A stretch of DNA of 64,000 nucleotides from NCBI GenBank assembly GCA_035236585.1, contig CP141127.1, positions 72,273,495 through 72,337,494 on the forward strand, in the 5' to 3' direction. Shown here piece by piece: positions 1 through 12,052 of this stretch (position 1 is its first letter; each line of letters opens with the position of its first letter). The stretch is from Warburgia ugandensis. Its lineage: Eukaryota > Streptophyta > Magnoliopsida > Canellales > Canellaceae. The position numbers and the translations under genes were made by a program. Below the pieces are notes generated by a model. That model saw only the letters and a list, made by a program, of their open reading frames with translations, was not told the origin of the DNA and searched no databases.

Positions 1-132
1 CATTACTCACCCACTAACTCCATTACTCATCCATGTACACCATTAATTCCATTACTTATCTATGTACACCACTAACTCTATTAACCACTAACTACCCAAT
101 GACACGTCATCATTTTGAAGCATTCTTCAATA
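1..132 (-). repeat. 3' LTR of the copia element (partial)
   Basis: Positions 1-132 match 4379-4510 closely, and the match stops at the same base (ttcaata) in both copies. The repeated phrase ccatgtacacc.actaa recurs inside the LTR. The rest of this LTR lies to the left of the window. Confidence 0.88.
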
Positions 133-3100
133 CTCCCTCTTGATTCAAAGTTGCAAACTCCAAGCAAAGCTCTAAAGTAGCAGAATTTCTCCTTCGATAA
201 AGACTTCGTTAGCATGTCAGCCCATTGCTCGTGAGTGCTACAGTACTTCAAAGTTGTCTCTTCCTTCGCAACCAAATCACGAATGAAATGGAAACGAATA
301 TCAATATGCTTCGTTCTACTATGAAATGTTGGATTTTTCGTCGTCAAGATTGTTGCTTTGTTGTCGCAGAATATCTCTGTTGCTCCCTCTTGCTCTTGTT
401 GAAGTTCAGCTAACATTCTTCTTAACCAGATAGCTTGACATGCTGCTGAAGTTGCTGCAACATACTCAACTTCTGATGATGATAATGTTGCTGTGACTTG
501 TTTCTTTGAGTTCCAAGTGATTACTCCTAATCCTAGAGTAAACACATTTGTTAAAATGCTCCGCCTGTCATCCAATGAACTTGCCCAATCATTGTCTGTG
601 AACCCACATAATTTGAAATTGGAAACTTTAAGTACCAAATTACATACTCCATAGTTCCAGCAATGTATCGCAGAACCCGCTTTGCTTCTCCAAAATGATC
701 CTTTGAAGGATGTTGCATAAACCTGAAAATAACACCAACAGAAAATGCAATATCGGGTCGATCGTGGGTCAGATAAATTAAGCTTCCGGCTAGGATCCTG
801 AATCTTTTAGCATCAGTCATCTCTACTCCATCTTCCTACTGGAATTTCTCATTGATATTCATAGGTGTAGCTGCAGGCTTACAATTAAGCATACCAAATT
901 TGTTGAGAAGATCCTTGGCATATTTTCTTTGTGAGATAAAAGTCTCACCTTCAGCTTGTTGGACTTCAAGGCCAAGAAAGAAATGCAATAAACCCATATC
1001 TGACATTTCGAACTCATTTCTCATATGTGACTTAAACTCAGAGACAAGAGATTGAGAGGAACTCGTATAAATGATATCATCAACGTAAAGACAAACAATG
1101 ATGAAATCATTTTTACCTTTCTTTTTCACATACAAGGTGGGCTCATTTGCACTTCTGATGAATCAATTTTGCTGAAAATAACCATCAATTTTGCTATACC
1201 ATGCTTGAGGAGCTTGCTTCAATCCATATAATGCCTTCTTCAATTTGTACACCTTTTCTTCTTTGCCTACCTTTATGAAACCTTCTGGCTGCGCTACATA
1301 GACCTCTTCTTGTAAATCTCTATTGAGGAATGCCGACTTGACATCAAATTGATAAACTGGCCATTGTAGTTGTGTAGCCAATGCTAGAACAATCCTCAGA
1401 GTTTCAAAACGAGTTACTAAAGAAAAAATTTCTTCGAAATCAATACCATGTTGTTGCGCATATCCTTTCGCCACGAGTTGAGCCTTGTGCTTCTATATGC
1501 TTCCATCTGCAGCAAACTTTGTTTTGAACACCCACTTCAAACCAATCGCACTTTTGCCTTTCGATAAGTCCATCATCTCCCATGTTGCATTCTTTTCAAT
1601 TGCTGTCAATTCTTCTGCCATTGCTCTCTGCCATTCTTCTTTTTCTGCTGCTTCTTCATAATTCATAGGATCTGAAACCATAAAAGCAAATTGCACAAGA
1701 TGCATATATATTAGACAAAGATCTAAACTTTCTTGGTGGCGTCTCGTCCGATGATCCTTCGTGGCTGGATGAAGAGTTGTAACTCTAAGGGGTCGATGGA
1801 GTACTTGTTGAAGGTGACGAAGTTGGTGATGCCATAGTGGATCCATCTGAACTTGCTGCAGTCGGCTGTAAACTCTCATTTGGGGATTCTCCATTCACCA
1901 AAAGAACCTATTCTTGCAGTTTTTCTTCATTGTTTTACCAATCCCAACTTGAATGCTCATCAAATACTACATCTCTTCTTGTTAGAATTTTGTCATTAAG
2001 AGGGTTATATAATCTATATGCTTTGGATTGAGTACAATAACCAATAAAAATGCACTTTTCAGATTTTTCATCAAGTTTTTGACGGACTTGAGAATTTACC
2101 AAAGCATAAGAAATACAACCAAAAACTCTTAAATGACTTATAGATGGTTTCTTGCCACACTAAGCCTCAAATGGAGTTTTATAAATGATAACCCTTGTTG
2201 GAGAGATATTCAATAAATAGATGGATGTTGATACTGCCACTGCCCAAAATTGATTTGGAACTCCCTTTGTTTATAACATACTTCTTGCCATCTCTACAAT
2301 GGTCCGATTCTTCCTCTCAGCGACACTGTTTTGCTTTGGAATGTGAGGAGTTGTCAACTCCCTATGAATGCCATTATCTTCACAAAAAATCTTGAACGCC
2401 TTGGACAAGAATTCTCCACCTCTGTCAGTGCGAAAGACTTTGATGCACATTCCACTTTGCTTTTCCACCTTAGCTTTGAAGTGCCTAAACTTTTCAAAAG
2501 TTTCTGACTTGCTTTCGAGAAAATAAACCCAACTCATGCGACTATAATCATTAGTAAAAAGTAAGAAATAACGACTCCCACCAAGAGACTTAGTTTGCAT
2601 AGGCCCGCATAAATCAGCATGAATTAATTCAAGACATTTTGAGGATCTCCAAGCCTTCCCAATAAGAAATAACTTTCAGATTTGTTTCCCATAAATGCAC
2701 CCTTCACATAAATCAATGAAGCCAATTTTTGGTAGCCCAAGAACCATACCTCTATGATTTAGCAATGACAAACCCTTGATGTTGAGATGCCCATATTGCA
2801 AATCCCATAGCTTTGAGTCATCTTTTCCACCAACTGCAAGAACAAAACTTCCCATATTCGAGACTTCCAACGGGAACATTTTACTTTGAGTCATCTTGAT
2901 CTTGATTATTTCTTGACCTGGTTGCTTGTCTTTGATAACACAGGCACTATCATCAAACAATATGGAATATCCACTAGCCATTAGTTGCTCAACACTCAAT
3001 AAATTGTATCCTAAATCAGGTACAAATTGAACATTATGTAGAAACTTGAGTTTACCATGGCTAGTTTCAATACCCATCGTACATTTGCCTTCAACTTGTA

Positions 3101-4161
3101 TTTCCTTGCCATTTCCCAGCTGCACCTTCATCTTTTGTGCTTCATCAAGTTCTTGAAATATGGATTTCGTGCCAGTCATGTGATTCAAACAGCCACTATC
3201 TACGAACCACAAATCACCTGCCTTATGGTTAGTATGAAAATGAGCCATAAAGAGCTTACTATCTCCTTCATTCTCCAATGTTTCATTCTCTGCTGCAAAA
3301 TTGGCTCTCTGATATTTGTACAAACAATCTGCCTTTATGTGACCATATCCTTTGCAATGATAATATTGAACTCCATTTTTGGTGCTTGTTTGCTCTCTGG
3401 ACTACCTTTGTTCTTCAAATCTTCCTCTGCCTCTTCTGTAGCCACGACCACGACCACGAAATCCTCCTCTTCCACGATCTCGTCTCGCTGAACGATCACC
3501 TTCTCTAAGTTTGGTGGCTGCCTTCTTCACCTGAAATGTCTTTTCTTCATTCTTGTCAAGTGATCTATTAATCCTTGACTCATGAGCTTGAAGAGACCCC
3601 ATTAGTTCATCAAATGAAAAAACTGACAAATCCTTTGATTCTTCTATAGCAGCTACTACATGATCAAAATTTTGAGTTAAACTTCTAAGTACCTTTTCAA
3701 CAATGGTTTGGCCGGTAATCTTCTCACCATAGGACTGCATTTGACTGACTATTGCCGTTGCTCTTCACAAAAAATCAACAATCGATTCTCCATTCTTCAT
3801 CATCAAGGTCTCAAAGTCACGCCAGAGTGATTGCAATCTCTCCACAAGGACCTTCTGATCGCCTTGAAACTCCTTCTGCAAAATAGATCACGCCTGCTTT
3901 GACGTCATTGCCGCTGCGATCCGTGAAAATATGCTATCATGGACTGCCTGTTGAATGATCACCAAAGCCTTGGAATCCTTCTTCTTGTTCTCTCGCAACC
4001 TTCTTTCGTCGTCGAGATCTGCATACTCATGTTCCACCAAGTCCCAAAGGTCTTGAGATTTGAGTAGTCTTCATACGAATGCTCCAGAATTCGTAGCCTT
4101 CTCCTTTGAAGATGGGAATGAGTGGTTGTGCTGCACCCATTGCATTGCCGTTGCTTCCCAT
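81..4161 (-). pseudogene. Copia gag-pol polyprotein remnant
   Basis: The likely start is the ATG at 4161-4159, which opens a gag N-terminus reading MGSNGNAMGAAQPLIPIF. Domains in order: gag (4161-3380) with a CCHC-like knuckle whose first Cys reads Tyr (YYHCKGYGHIKADC, near 3345); protease VDSG (near 3205); a GAG-pre-integrase zinc segment ending CEGC; integrase with ADLCGPM, FRTDRGGEF and VAERKNRT (2640-2271); RT with the YVDD active site (near 1085); RNase H with GFTDNDWA, SSSEVEY and FCDNKAT (638-170). Stops or frameshifts separate at least nine open segments. The last open segment runs through the purine tract into the LTR and closes at 81. The copia assignment is secure; I do not assign a lineage. 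Confidence 0.88.
133..141 (-). other. Polypurine tract of the copia element
   Basis: On the minus strand AAGAGGGAG lies directly before the LTR boundary (TATTGAAG). It would prime plus-strand DNA synthesis. It lies inside the last open segment of the polyprotein. Confidence 0.65.
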
Positions 4162-4227
4162 CACTATCTCTTTCTTTGTGTTTCACTCAACTCACGTGTT
4201 TACACTTGACTCACTTTCTCAAGGTGT

Positions 4228-4239
4228 GCTATGATAATA
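4228..4239 (-). other. Primer-binding site of the copia element (degenerate)
   Basis: The plus strand reads gctatgataata; the canonical initiator tRNA-Met complement reads gctctgatacca. Nine of 12 bases agree, and the site lies at the inner edge of the right LTR, where a primer-binding site belongs. Confidence 0.55.
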
Positions 4240-4240
4240 T

Positions 4241-4510
4241 AAACTTCCATTTTGTCAAGGTGTTTTGTTTCAATAAAAGTGAGTTGCCTTTATAGGCTTA
4301 CAAACTCTTAATATTACTCATCCACATACACCACTAAACCCACTAACTCCATCACTCAACCATATACACCACTAACTTCATTACTCACCCACTAACTCTA
4401 TTACTCATCCATGTACACCACTAATTCCATTACTTATCCATGTACACTACTAACTCTATTAACCACTAACTACCCAATGACACGTCGTCATTTTGAATCA
4501 TTCTTCAATA
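4241..4510 (-). repeat. 5' LTR of the copia element
   Basis: About 270 bp between the primer-binding site and the outer end. The outer end reads TATTGAAG on the minus strand, not the usual TG start; the left copy has the same base, so the change is older than insertion or typical of the family. About 150 bp (4315-4460) is built from diverged tandem copies of a 30-40 bp unit containing tacaccactaact. Confidence 0.8.
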
Positions 4511-6270
4511 AGAATAACCTTAATAAAGGCGGCTATGCAACATGCCCACTTATGCCCTTCCATTTTTCAGGTGCCCCCGTCTCCGTCCTCAAGGAGATGG
4601 AAAGGTTAGAAAACGTTTCATTGGCATGATTGGGAGGGTGGTAGAAAGATGCATTTCTTAAAATGGGAAAGAGTTTGTGCCCGAATCTCAAAGTGGATTA
4701 CGAATTCGTCAGCTCAAAGATAAAAACCAAGCCTTATTAGCTAAATGGGCTTGAATATCCGGAATTAATAAACAAGCGTTGTGGAGGCACCTAATTTCGG
4801 GGAAGGTGAGACTTTTATGAATTTCAAGATCTGAAAAGTTAATATTTCTCCTAGAATTCAAGCTTTCGCCTTGGCTTACCATGCACAACTGCGTTCAAAC
4901 TTCTGATAATTCGATGAAGCGAGATTGGTTCCACACAAACTGGCGTGTGTTTTGTTTTAAGAATTCAGAGAATGAAGATCACATCATCCTCCAATGTCCT
5001 AAGGTCATGAAGATAGGGTAGAAGCTATTTAAGGAATTCAACGTTCAATTCATGATACCTAACTCTATCACGAGTCTGTGCTCTAAATGGTATGTTAGGC
5101 TAAAATCTAAAAAAGACAACTTCTTGTTGTAGTATTGCCTTTACAGCTTCATGTGTTATTTGGTTGGAACGCATTAATGCTCGTGTATTCCAAGGTAAAC
5201 AAATGTCCTTTTCATATTATTGTTGATCCTATCCTCAGGATGGCTACAAGTTGGGCTCAGCGCAATGGTGAGTTTCAAGGATACTACCTTTAAGAATTAT
5301 GCAAAAATTGGAGAACTATTATATCTTTTTGAAGTCTTCTAGATATTTTGCAGTGATCTCCGCCTAGTATTTCTTGGGTGAAATTCAACTTTAATGTGCT
5401 GCTAGAGGCTGTCCACGTCTTACAGGCTTTGGATGGGTCCTAAGAAATTTAGATGGAGCTACAAAGACCCGTTAGTTTTGCAGATGATGCTGAGATCCAT
5501 AGTTTTAGCTATGGCGATTAAGATTGCTGGGGCTTTAGGCTCGAGAAGGTTATGTTTGAAGGTGATTTCACCATGGCTATCTCATGGATGAAGAAAGGCT
5601 CCAAGGCATCATGGAAACATCTCGACATCATCCATGAAGCCTATATGCCGCTGCAATCGATGATATAGAAGACGGCACATTCCTAGGAGTGCAAACAACA
5701 GCGTAGACATATTGGCTAAAGATACAGTCCAATGGCCTCAACTGTTGATTTCTTTATGCAACTTAGTGAAAGCCCTGAAGAATGATCAGCGGGTTATCAA
5801 TTAGATTGCCAATTGGGTGCTGTCCCGCCAATTGCTACAACAACTACTACACATTTCCAATGTTGGAGAGGGTGTGAGGAACAGATCACATAGTCAGGAT
5901 TATTCCAATGTTGCAGAGGGTGTGAGGAACAGATCACATTGTCAGGATTACCACAAGGGGCTACGACGCTTAGTATCTTGGGTTTGTTTTCGCCTCCTTG
6001 AAGAATGCAGTGGCGGGATTGACTGGTTTCTTCTCCTTGTCTTCTCTTATGCTGTTTAGATTGTTCTTGTTTTTCTGTTCTTTGGTAAGGTTGAGATTCT
6101 ATTTCCAGAACCCTTGTAGTTGAGCCGTCCCTTGACTCTTGGATCTCTTTGCTTAGCTTTTGTTTAATGGGTTTTTGGTTAGTCTACCTCAGTCTGCCCT
6201 TTTGTGTCATCTCAATGAAACTTCCATCATTCAGAAAAAATAAAAAAATTCTAAGAAACAAAAAAAAAGT
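4511..6270 (+). mobile_element. LINE (L1-type) 3' half: RT thumb, zf-RVT, RNase H, poly-A tail
   Basis: Translated segments, in shifting frames, match the C-terminal half of plant LINE ORF2. The RT thumb starts near 4530 (PTYALPFF, then KEMERL). Next come LKDKNQALLAKWA and KQALWRHLISGK (to about 4805). A zinc-finger RVT segment has RDWFHTNWRVFCF and DHIILQCPK (4919-5010). The RNase H domain has FEGDFTMAISWMKKGS and HIPRSANNSVDILAK (5370-5740). The 3' end is an A-rich tail at 6234-6270. Stops and frameshifts abound, so the copy is inactive. The 5' part is missing, cut at the copia boundary. Confidence 0.82.
5855..5950 (+). repeat. 48-bp tandem duplication near the LINE 3' end
   Basis: Two adjacent copies of 48 bp (5855-5902 and 5903-5950) differ at a few bases. 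Because 48 is a multiple of three, the open frame here (5817-6059) repeats a 16-residue unit with core EGVRNRSH.QDY. The unit lies just downstream of the RNase H domain. Confidence 0.85.
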
Positions 6271-7729
6271 TCATCTGATTCCACTAGGCTTGGATGACGA
6301 GTACGTAGTTTGAAAAGTATGTAGATTGGATAAGTCTAACATATAAAACATCATACTTTTCAGACAAGAAATGGATTGTAAGAAACTTGCATAACTGCCT
6401 ACATTCAAATTTTAGGATGCTAAAATCATCCAATCATGCAGATATTTTGGTTTACAGGATATTTTAAGCCGGATCACTTAGATGAATGGGTTGGACCACC
6501 CCATGGTGGGACCCCTTCATGCACAACGGAGGGAAGCCCCGTATAGGGCCTTCGGCCTAGCATTGTGATCTGCCTACAGTGCCATTGATGGGCAGCATCT
6601 TAGTTGCCAAACTGGATTATTGGTCGATCAGTTCACTTGGTTATGTCTATTGTAAGCCAGTTTCGTCGGTGAGGCATGCCGTTAGAAGAAAATGATAGTA
6701 TCCGTGTATTAGTTTGTATGTTCCACATTGTCATTAATTTGTGAACAGTAGACAGATCCTATTTATAGGGAAGAGCAAAAATTGAAAAAAATGATAGTTG
6801 ATATTTGAGGCAAGTACAAATTATACATTCAAACTTAGTGTTCCCAGCAGCTTTCTCACCCAAGAGGTTGACATACCTACCAATTGATCTCGAGCATCTT
6901 ATCAATATCCTGCCTTTAGACGCCACCAGAACCATATTCCAGAAGCCATTAAACTATATGCCCCAAACAGTCCGATCCGATCAAGGGTCCTTCTTTTCAA
7001 TAATCCCTGAATTAAATGATCGAACGGATGACGATACCTAGTGCATGGGGATATCTTTTTGTTGCTATTTTTAGGTTGTCTTTCTGACGGAACCTTTACA
7101 CAGGATAATTTCTTTATCGATTAGCTCTATGTTTTTCAGTCAACACAATCCGGTTGTGTGTTCTCTAGAGAGACAATGCAGCATAATTAGCTTTTTACTT
7201 AATTTGAGAGTTTGGATAATAGTATAAACATAAATCATGACCCCTGGACCTAAAAATAAAATCAGTAGTACTTTTAGTGCTACTAACCTCGTCAGAACGC
7301 ATTTGAAAGGACTCATTTTCTATCCTAACTAAAATTTGAGAGTCCAATAGAGTCATTAAATTCTAGTTTGTTAATCAACAAGACTACAAGCGTAATCATA
7401 CGATCTTGCACACTGTAAGCGAGGCGCTTCTCATTGATTTTTTTAATTGGTCCTCTGTGTCACAAATCTGCCATTTTTGTTTATCTCCACTGATGCTAAT
7501 CGATGATCAAACTTTGATTAAGGTTTAACCGTTCTAATGTCTTTGTAATTTGTAGTTTGATTCATATCATTGGTTAAATATCTCCATTAAGATTGCACCA
7601 GAAGTGTGGGCAAGACTTGTATTTATCTACTAGACCAATAAAACCATCATGTAAAGCTTAACCGCTTTTATCAAAGCTTGATGATGCTGTGTTTTCATTA
7701 TAATGTACTTACAGTTGTACAAGATAAAG
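6271..7729. other. Unassigned sequence without a recognised gene
   Basis: No domain, LTR end or transposon terminus could be recognised here. A 78-codon open frame on the plus strand (6805-7041) has no motif I know and no clear neighbours, so I do not call it a gene. A short palindrome agtagtactttt/agtgctact lies near 7265. The rightmost few hundred bases may be the LTR or 3' untranslated part of the copia remnant that follows, but no TG..CA ends or second copy are present to prove it. Confidence 0.4.
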
Positions 7730-8110
7730 TTAGATCCCCGTGTGAATGATAAGGTTTGACTTACAGGACAAGGATTGATTACACAAAGCAAGATTAGAAG
7801 CAGTTGTCACACTAGTGAAAGAAGTAATCAAGGATGTAACGATAGAACAATTCATGGGATTTGTTATATCCGATGATGCCTTAATAAACATGGTGACCTT
7901 GAGCTGTAGTGAGAAAAACTGTTTTGATGACAAACCCCTTAGTAAATATATCAGCAACTTGAACATGTGATGGAACAAATTAAACCACCGAAGCTCCTCT
8001 AGTAACTCTTTTGAGTACAAAATGATAATTGAGTACTATGTGCCAAGTGTGAGCGTGGAAAACAGGACCAATTATACTACGCATGGCGGCTTTGTTGTCA
8101 CAGATTGCTG
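7730..8110 (-). pseudogene. Copia RNase H fragment
   Basis: Minus-strand translation from 8110 downward gives CDNKAAMRSIIGPVFHAWH, then VADIFTKGLSSKQFF, which are the standard C-terminal RNase H motifs of copia polyproteins (DNK.A......P.FH and LADIFTK). A stop interrupts the frame between the two blocks. No other domain of this element is present, so it is a 3' fragment distinct from the element at 1-4510. Its right border touches LINE sequence at about 8115. Confidence 0.75.
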
Positions 8111-8114
8111 AAGA

Positions 8115-10021
8115 GGGCTAAATTAGAAGCGAAAGTTGAACAAGGCTTAATTTCTGAGTCGAAAAGCATATAGTTGGCCTCTCTTACAAAAGAAGCTCAA
8201 CAAGGTGGACTTCTCAAAGAAATTTATTAGACACAAAGAACAAGGATCAAATGGCCTCAAGAAAGGCATTGTAACTCTGCTTTCTTTCATGCTTGTGCTT
8301 TGGATAGAAGAAATGGGAAGAAACTATCCCATTTGAGGATCAATAGTGTTTCTGACAAAAATCCGGGTAGAAATTGAAAAATGAATTGATTTATTATTAT
8401 AGTTGTATTCATCATGACTCTTCTTTCCGTTCTCTTCCTTCGCATCTTAATTTCGTAAGGACCTTCATTACTTAGGCACCATGGCTTGACCGACCATTCT
8501 CTCTTTGATGAAATTGAGATTGTGGTCAGATCTGTTAAGGACGACAGTGCGCCAGGGTCAGATGGTTTCTGTTTGCTACTCAACAAGTCTTTTTGGGAGG
8601 TGATCAAAGATCATTTGTTCATGGTCATGCAATGTGGGGGCTACCTTCTCAACTCTCATACCTAAAGGTGGCGAATCTTGCCAAATCAAAATATTTTCGA
8701 GCCATTAGTCTCATTGGGTATCTTGCCAAAATCATTCTAAGGTCCTAGCTCTAAGACTGAAATAGGTGCTTGGATGTAGGATTTCTGAGAAGCAGTTTGC
8801 TTTCTTAATGGGAGATAAATCTTGGATGGGCCTTCAATTGTGAAAGAATATATTGCTTCCCTTGCTAATTCTTCAGAAGATGGGATAGTGTGCAACTTGG
8901 ACTTTTAAAAAGCTTATGACCAAGTTGAGTGAGAGTTCCTAGATTGATTATGAATAACATGGGCTTTAGTCAGAAGTGAAGATTCTGGACTCGAAGCTGT
9001 CTCTCAAATTCTAATTTCACTATTCTCATTAATGGGGCGCTAAAGGTTTCTTCCCAAGTTGTAGGGGTCTCAAGCAAGGGGATCCTCCGTCTCCTCTGCT
9101 CTTTACTACCGCTGTGAAATCTTTCAATAGACCTATCCCAAATGGCCTTTCTTTGGGGATTATTAAGGGGTGCAGTTATTGATAACCCCAATTTTCTGTT
9201 GTTACACCTTCAACATGCTGACAATATCATGCTTGCCCTCAAGCCGAAAGCATTGTAATGTAAGAAACCTCAAGACCATCATCCGCATATTCGAAGCTAT
9301 CGTGGGTCAAATAGTCATTTTACTAAATCTTCTATCGCTGGGATCAGGTAAGGGAGATTCAAGTCACTTTCTCGTATTGGGCTCCATATGTGCATTGGTA
9401 AGCCTCCAATGTAATGTTGGAATCATGTGGTACAAATTTTGAGAAGAAAATGGTCACTTGGAAAAGTAGTTTAACAAAACTACAGGGAAGCATTGTTGAG
9501 AAAGGTTATTCAAAAGTACCTGGAGGAAATGAATGGGTGGGTACATGAAAGAAGTCATATGCGCAAGAGATTTTTGGCATGTAGAGGCATCTCCAAACAC
9601 ATCCACAAGATCGGGTTGGGTGCCAGGTTCCATGTGAAAAAAGGTATTATGGTCCCTTTTTGGGAGGACATGTGGATAAATAGTCAGAAACTCAAGGGCA
9701 GCTTCCCAAGGTTTTACAGTATCTTGACTTGAAAGAATGGGAATGTTAGTGCCTTTAGAGTAGGGTCAAAGAGAACTATATTTGGGACTTGCGGCTTCAA
9801 AGACCAATTAGAGCTTCAGAGGAGGCTAACTTCAATGAGCTCGCGGAAATTCTTCAGAAGATGAAGTTTTCTCAATAAGATGAAGATTGGAGAATCTGGT
9901 TTCATTCTAGTGATCATCGTTTGTCCTTGAGATCTATTTACAAATGGTGGGATTCAACAAAGAAGGATCCTTATCATTAGAAGATGGAGTGGAACCCAAT
10001 AATTTCTCCTCAGGTTAGTGC
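8115..10021 (+). pseudogene. Second LINE: ORF2 linker and reverse transcriptase, internally deleted and cut by CACTA
   Basis: Plus-strand segments follow plant LINE ORF2 in order: a linker with CNSAFFHACALDRRNGK (about 8265-8310), RT start DDSAPGSDGF (8540-8570), FRAISLIGYLAKII (8697-8740), NLDF.KAYDQV (8893-8930), CRGLKQGDPPSPLLF (9060-9105), and the active-site region HADNIM (about 9217), where ADD is expected. Near 9480 the thumb region is missing: sequence passes from the RT segment straight to LLRKVIQKY..MNGWV (9493 on), then WEDMWI and a segment just before the zinc finger. The frame shifts several times. The element ends abruptly at the CACTA terminus at 10025. Confidence 0.82.
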
Positions 10022-10024
10022 TTT

Positions 10025-10346
10025 CACTATTACATCAAATGGTTTTTAAGATGGTTAAAAATGCACATATAAGACCGCTATAGATCTGTCTTATACCTAG
10101 ATGTCTTATAAAATTTAGACAAATTAAGATGGTTTCACAACTGTCTTATGCTTTTCTGAAAAATATAAGATAGTTTAGAAAAAAAATCATCTTATTTAAT
10201 TTTAAAAAATGTGAGATGGTTTCTTTGTAACCTTGAATTATATAAGATGCTTACTTTAAAACTGTCTTATTTTATACATTGTAAAGGATGGTTTTGTAAA
10301 ACTATCTTATTTTGTTAGTTTCTATTTTCACATTCTTCTTGCAGTG
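10025..10346 (-). repeat. CACTA terminus with subterminal repeat array
   Basis: The segment starts CACTAT and contains many copies, in both orientations, of a short unit like aagatggttt / aaactatctta, each 10-14 bp. Such arrays are the transposase-binding region of CACTA elements. It ends at a second possible terminus ...ttcttgcagtg (10346) followed by ttt, so a stand-alone 322-bp non-autonomous element is an alternative reading. The last ~50 bp is repeated in diverged form at 10347-10396. Confidence 0.65.
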
Positions 10347-11929
10347 TTTGTATTCTTTTGTTAGTTTCAATTTTTTCATTCTTCCTACAGTTTCTATAAT
10401 TCAAAATACATTCAACAGTCACCATTAATAGATAAAAGAATTCACATTCACTTCAATTTTATTTGTGTAGACTATAATTTTTCTACAATCTCCAAACATC
10501 TTTCATATCCACCCTTATACTAGTCCTCTAGGAAACCCACAACAGCAAGACAACTTTTCTTTTCTCCCATCTATTCTTGGAATCCACTGCATTCAAAAAT
10601 CATAAATCTTCAAAATTCACATTTTGTATTCGACACCTTTACCATAACATACATTCACTTCTAGCATTCTACATTTTAAAATTTTAGAGACATGAAAAAA
10701 AGTGACAAGTTGTACATTCACATTTCTCCATATATAGCCATATGCGTGGTTCGACATACCAACTTTTTCTCTTTGAAACAAGAAACAATTCACAAATTTC
10801 AATCATATGAGAAAAGGAAGACATCCATGTATATGAAGTTCTATTTTGTATTTCATTGATAAAATGTTTACATTCAAGATGAATAGTCAATCCATTCCAT
10901 TCTAATGTCATCTAGATCTAATTGGGAGTAACTCTTGCTTTTCAAATCGGCCTACTAGATGTCATATATTAAATTAGTTAAGATATTAAATCTTGAAGTC
11001 ATTTAGAAATTAGAAAACTGTAAGAATAGTCATATGTAATTAATTGTCCTACCTTTCTTAATTGTGAAATTGTAAATCCTTAGTGAATAAGGGTTTTCAC
11101 ATATCTAAGAAAATAATACCCACACTCCTAGTTGGATTGCAGCTTAGGACATTGCATAACAAAGAAAAATAGAAAAGATTTAAATATCATGTCCAATTGT
11201 AACTTAAAGTTATAAATTATACTAAAGAATAAGTAAACTTGGCCTTTTTCTAAGTGAATTTTGGTAGATGCTTAATATCCTTCATGTCAGCTCATTTATA
11301 TCATGCACTATACATATATAAGTGAAACATATTAGATATCAATAAAAAAATAGTTATCAACTATCTAGCTTTTATAATGAATGAAATAATAAAGACTTAC
11401 TTCTTGATGATTTCCAGTAGCGGGCCTCAAATGTGCACTCCGCAAGAATAAAAAACAATAGTTGCCCACCATGCATATCCAAAGTTAGTAGCTTTCAGTA
11501 AGACCTATAAACACAATCATTCAATTGAAATTTATAATCCTTAACTTATAAAGATGTGAATTTGTGTATTATATAACATAATTTAGTAAGACATGTTAAA
11601 ACTTATCCGCCATTTTAGGAAACAAGTAAGGCCTACCCCTTCTTACAATGCAAGAACCCAAGTATAATATCTTCTATTTATTTCTCCATGGGAAAATGCT
11701 CCTTCGGTCTAGAGATGACAGTACGGTCAAGGAATTTAAATATGTCATTGACCTTTGAGCTTTGCAATTTATTGTGCAAAGACTTGGAGAAAAGAAATCA
11801 TTATTACTTATCATGTCTTATTAATAAGTAATGTCAATCCGATTCTTAATAGTGCATATACATGACATACCCAATATATATGATAATGTCTGTGTATTTT
11901 AGTTGAGTTGTATTACATATGACTAAGAG
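10347..11929 (-). other. CACTA interior, no resolved exon
   Basis: AT-rich sequence between the terminal array and the C-terminal coding piece. Short open stretches occur on the minus strand (for example 10911-10617 and around 11770-11640), but I could not match them to a protease or other C-terminal domain. It probably holds the end of the transposon gene, introns and 3' untranslated sequence. Confidence 0.4.
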
Positions 11930-12052
11930 ATCCTCATTCATGAGTGGTACCTCAACTTCATCATCGGCAAGCACATTGTGCTTTATCTGTAAGAGGTTGA
12001 CTCTCTTATCTTCATTGAGTAGTTTTTAGAGTCCCCTTAGGAATGGCGGCAT
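11930..12052 (-). pseudogene. CACTA protein C-terminal segment (piece)
   Basis: Minus-strand translation from 12052 begins MPPFLRGL, meets a TAA stop, then continues KLLNEDKRVNLL and DDEVEVPLMNEDL. The pattern P..LR.L..L..D.R and V.L...DL resembles the region that precedes the C-terminal protease-like domain in plant CACTA-associated proteins. The match is by eye and moderate; the in-frame stop shows decay. Confidence 0.4.

Larger units (their letters stand above)
1..4510 (-). mobile_element. Ty1-copia retrotransposon, degenerate, cut by window start
   Basis: Read on the minus strand the order is LTR, tRNA-Met-type primer site, gag, protease, integrase, reverse transcriptase, RNase H, purine tract, LTR. 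Integrase before RT defines the copia superfamily. The right (5') LTR is about 270 bp. Only 132 bp of the left (3') LTR lies in the window. The polyprotein is broken by many stops and frameshifts, so the copy is dead. Its right end abuts LINE coding sequence (thumb region) directly, so it probably inserted into that LINE. The target duplication cannot be checked because the left flank is outside the window. Confidence 0.9.

Noticed and set aside
6805..7041. 78-codon open frame as a gene
   Set aside because: No recognised motif, no partner exons and no copy elsewhere in the window; the length is within chance for this sequence.
10025..10346. Stand-alone 322-bp CACTA MITE
   Set aside because: The ends agree only over CACT and the ttt repeat is low-complexity, while a long minus-strand CACTA gene lies next to it. 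It was kept as an alternative, not as the main call.
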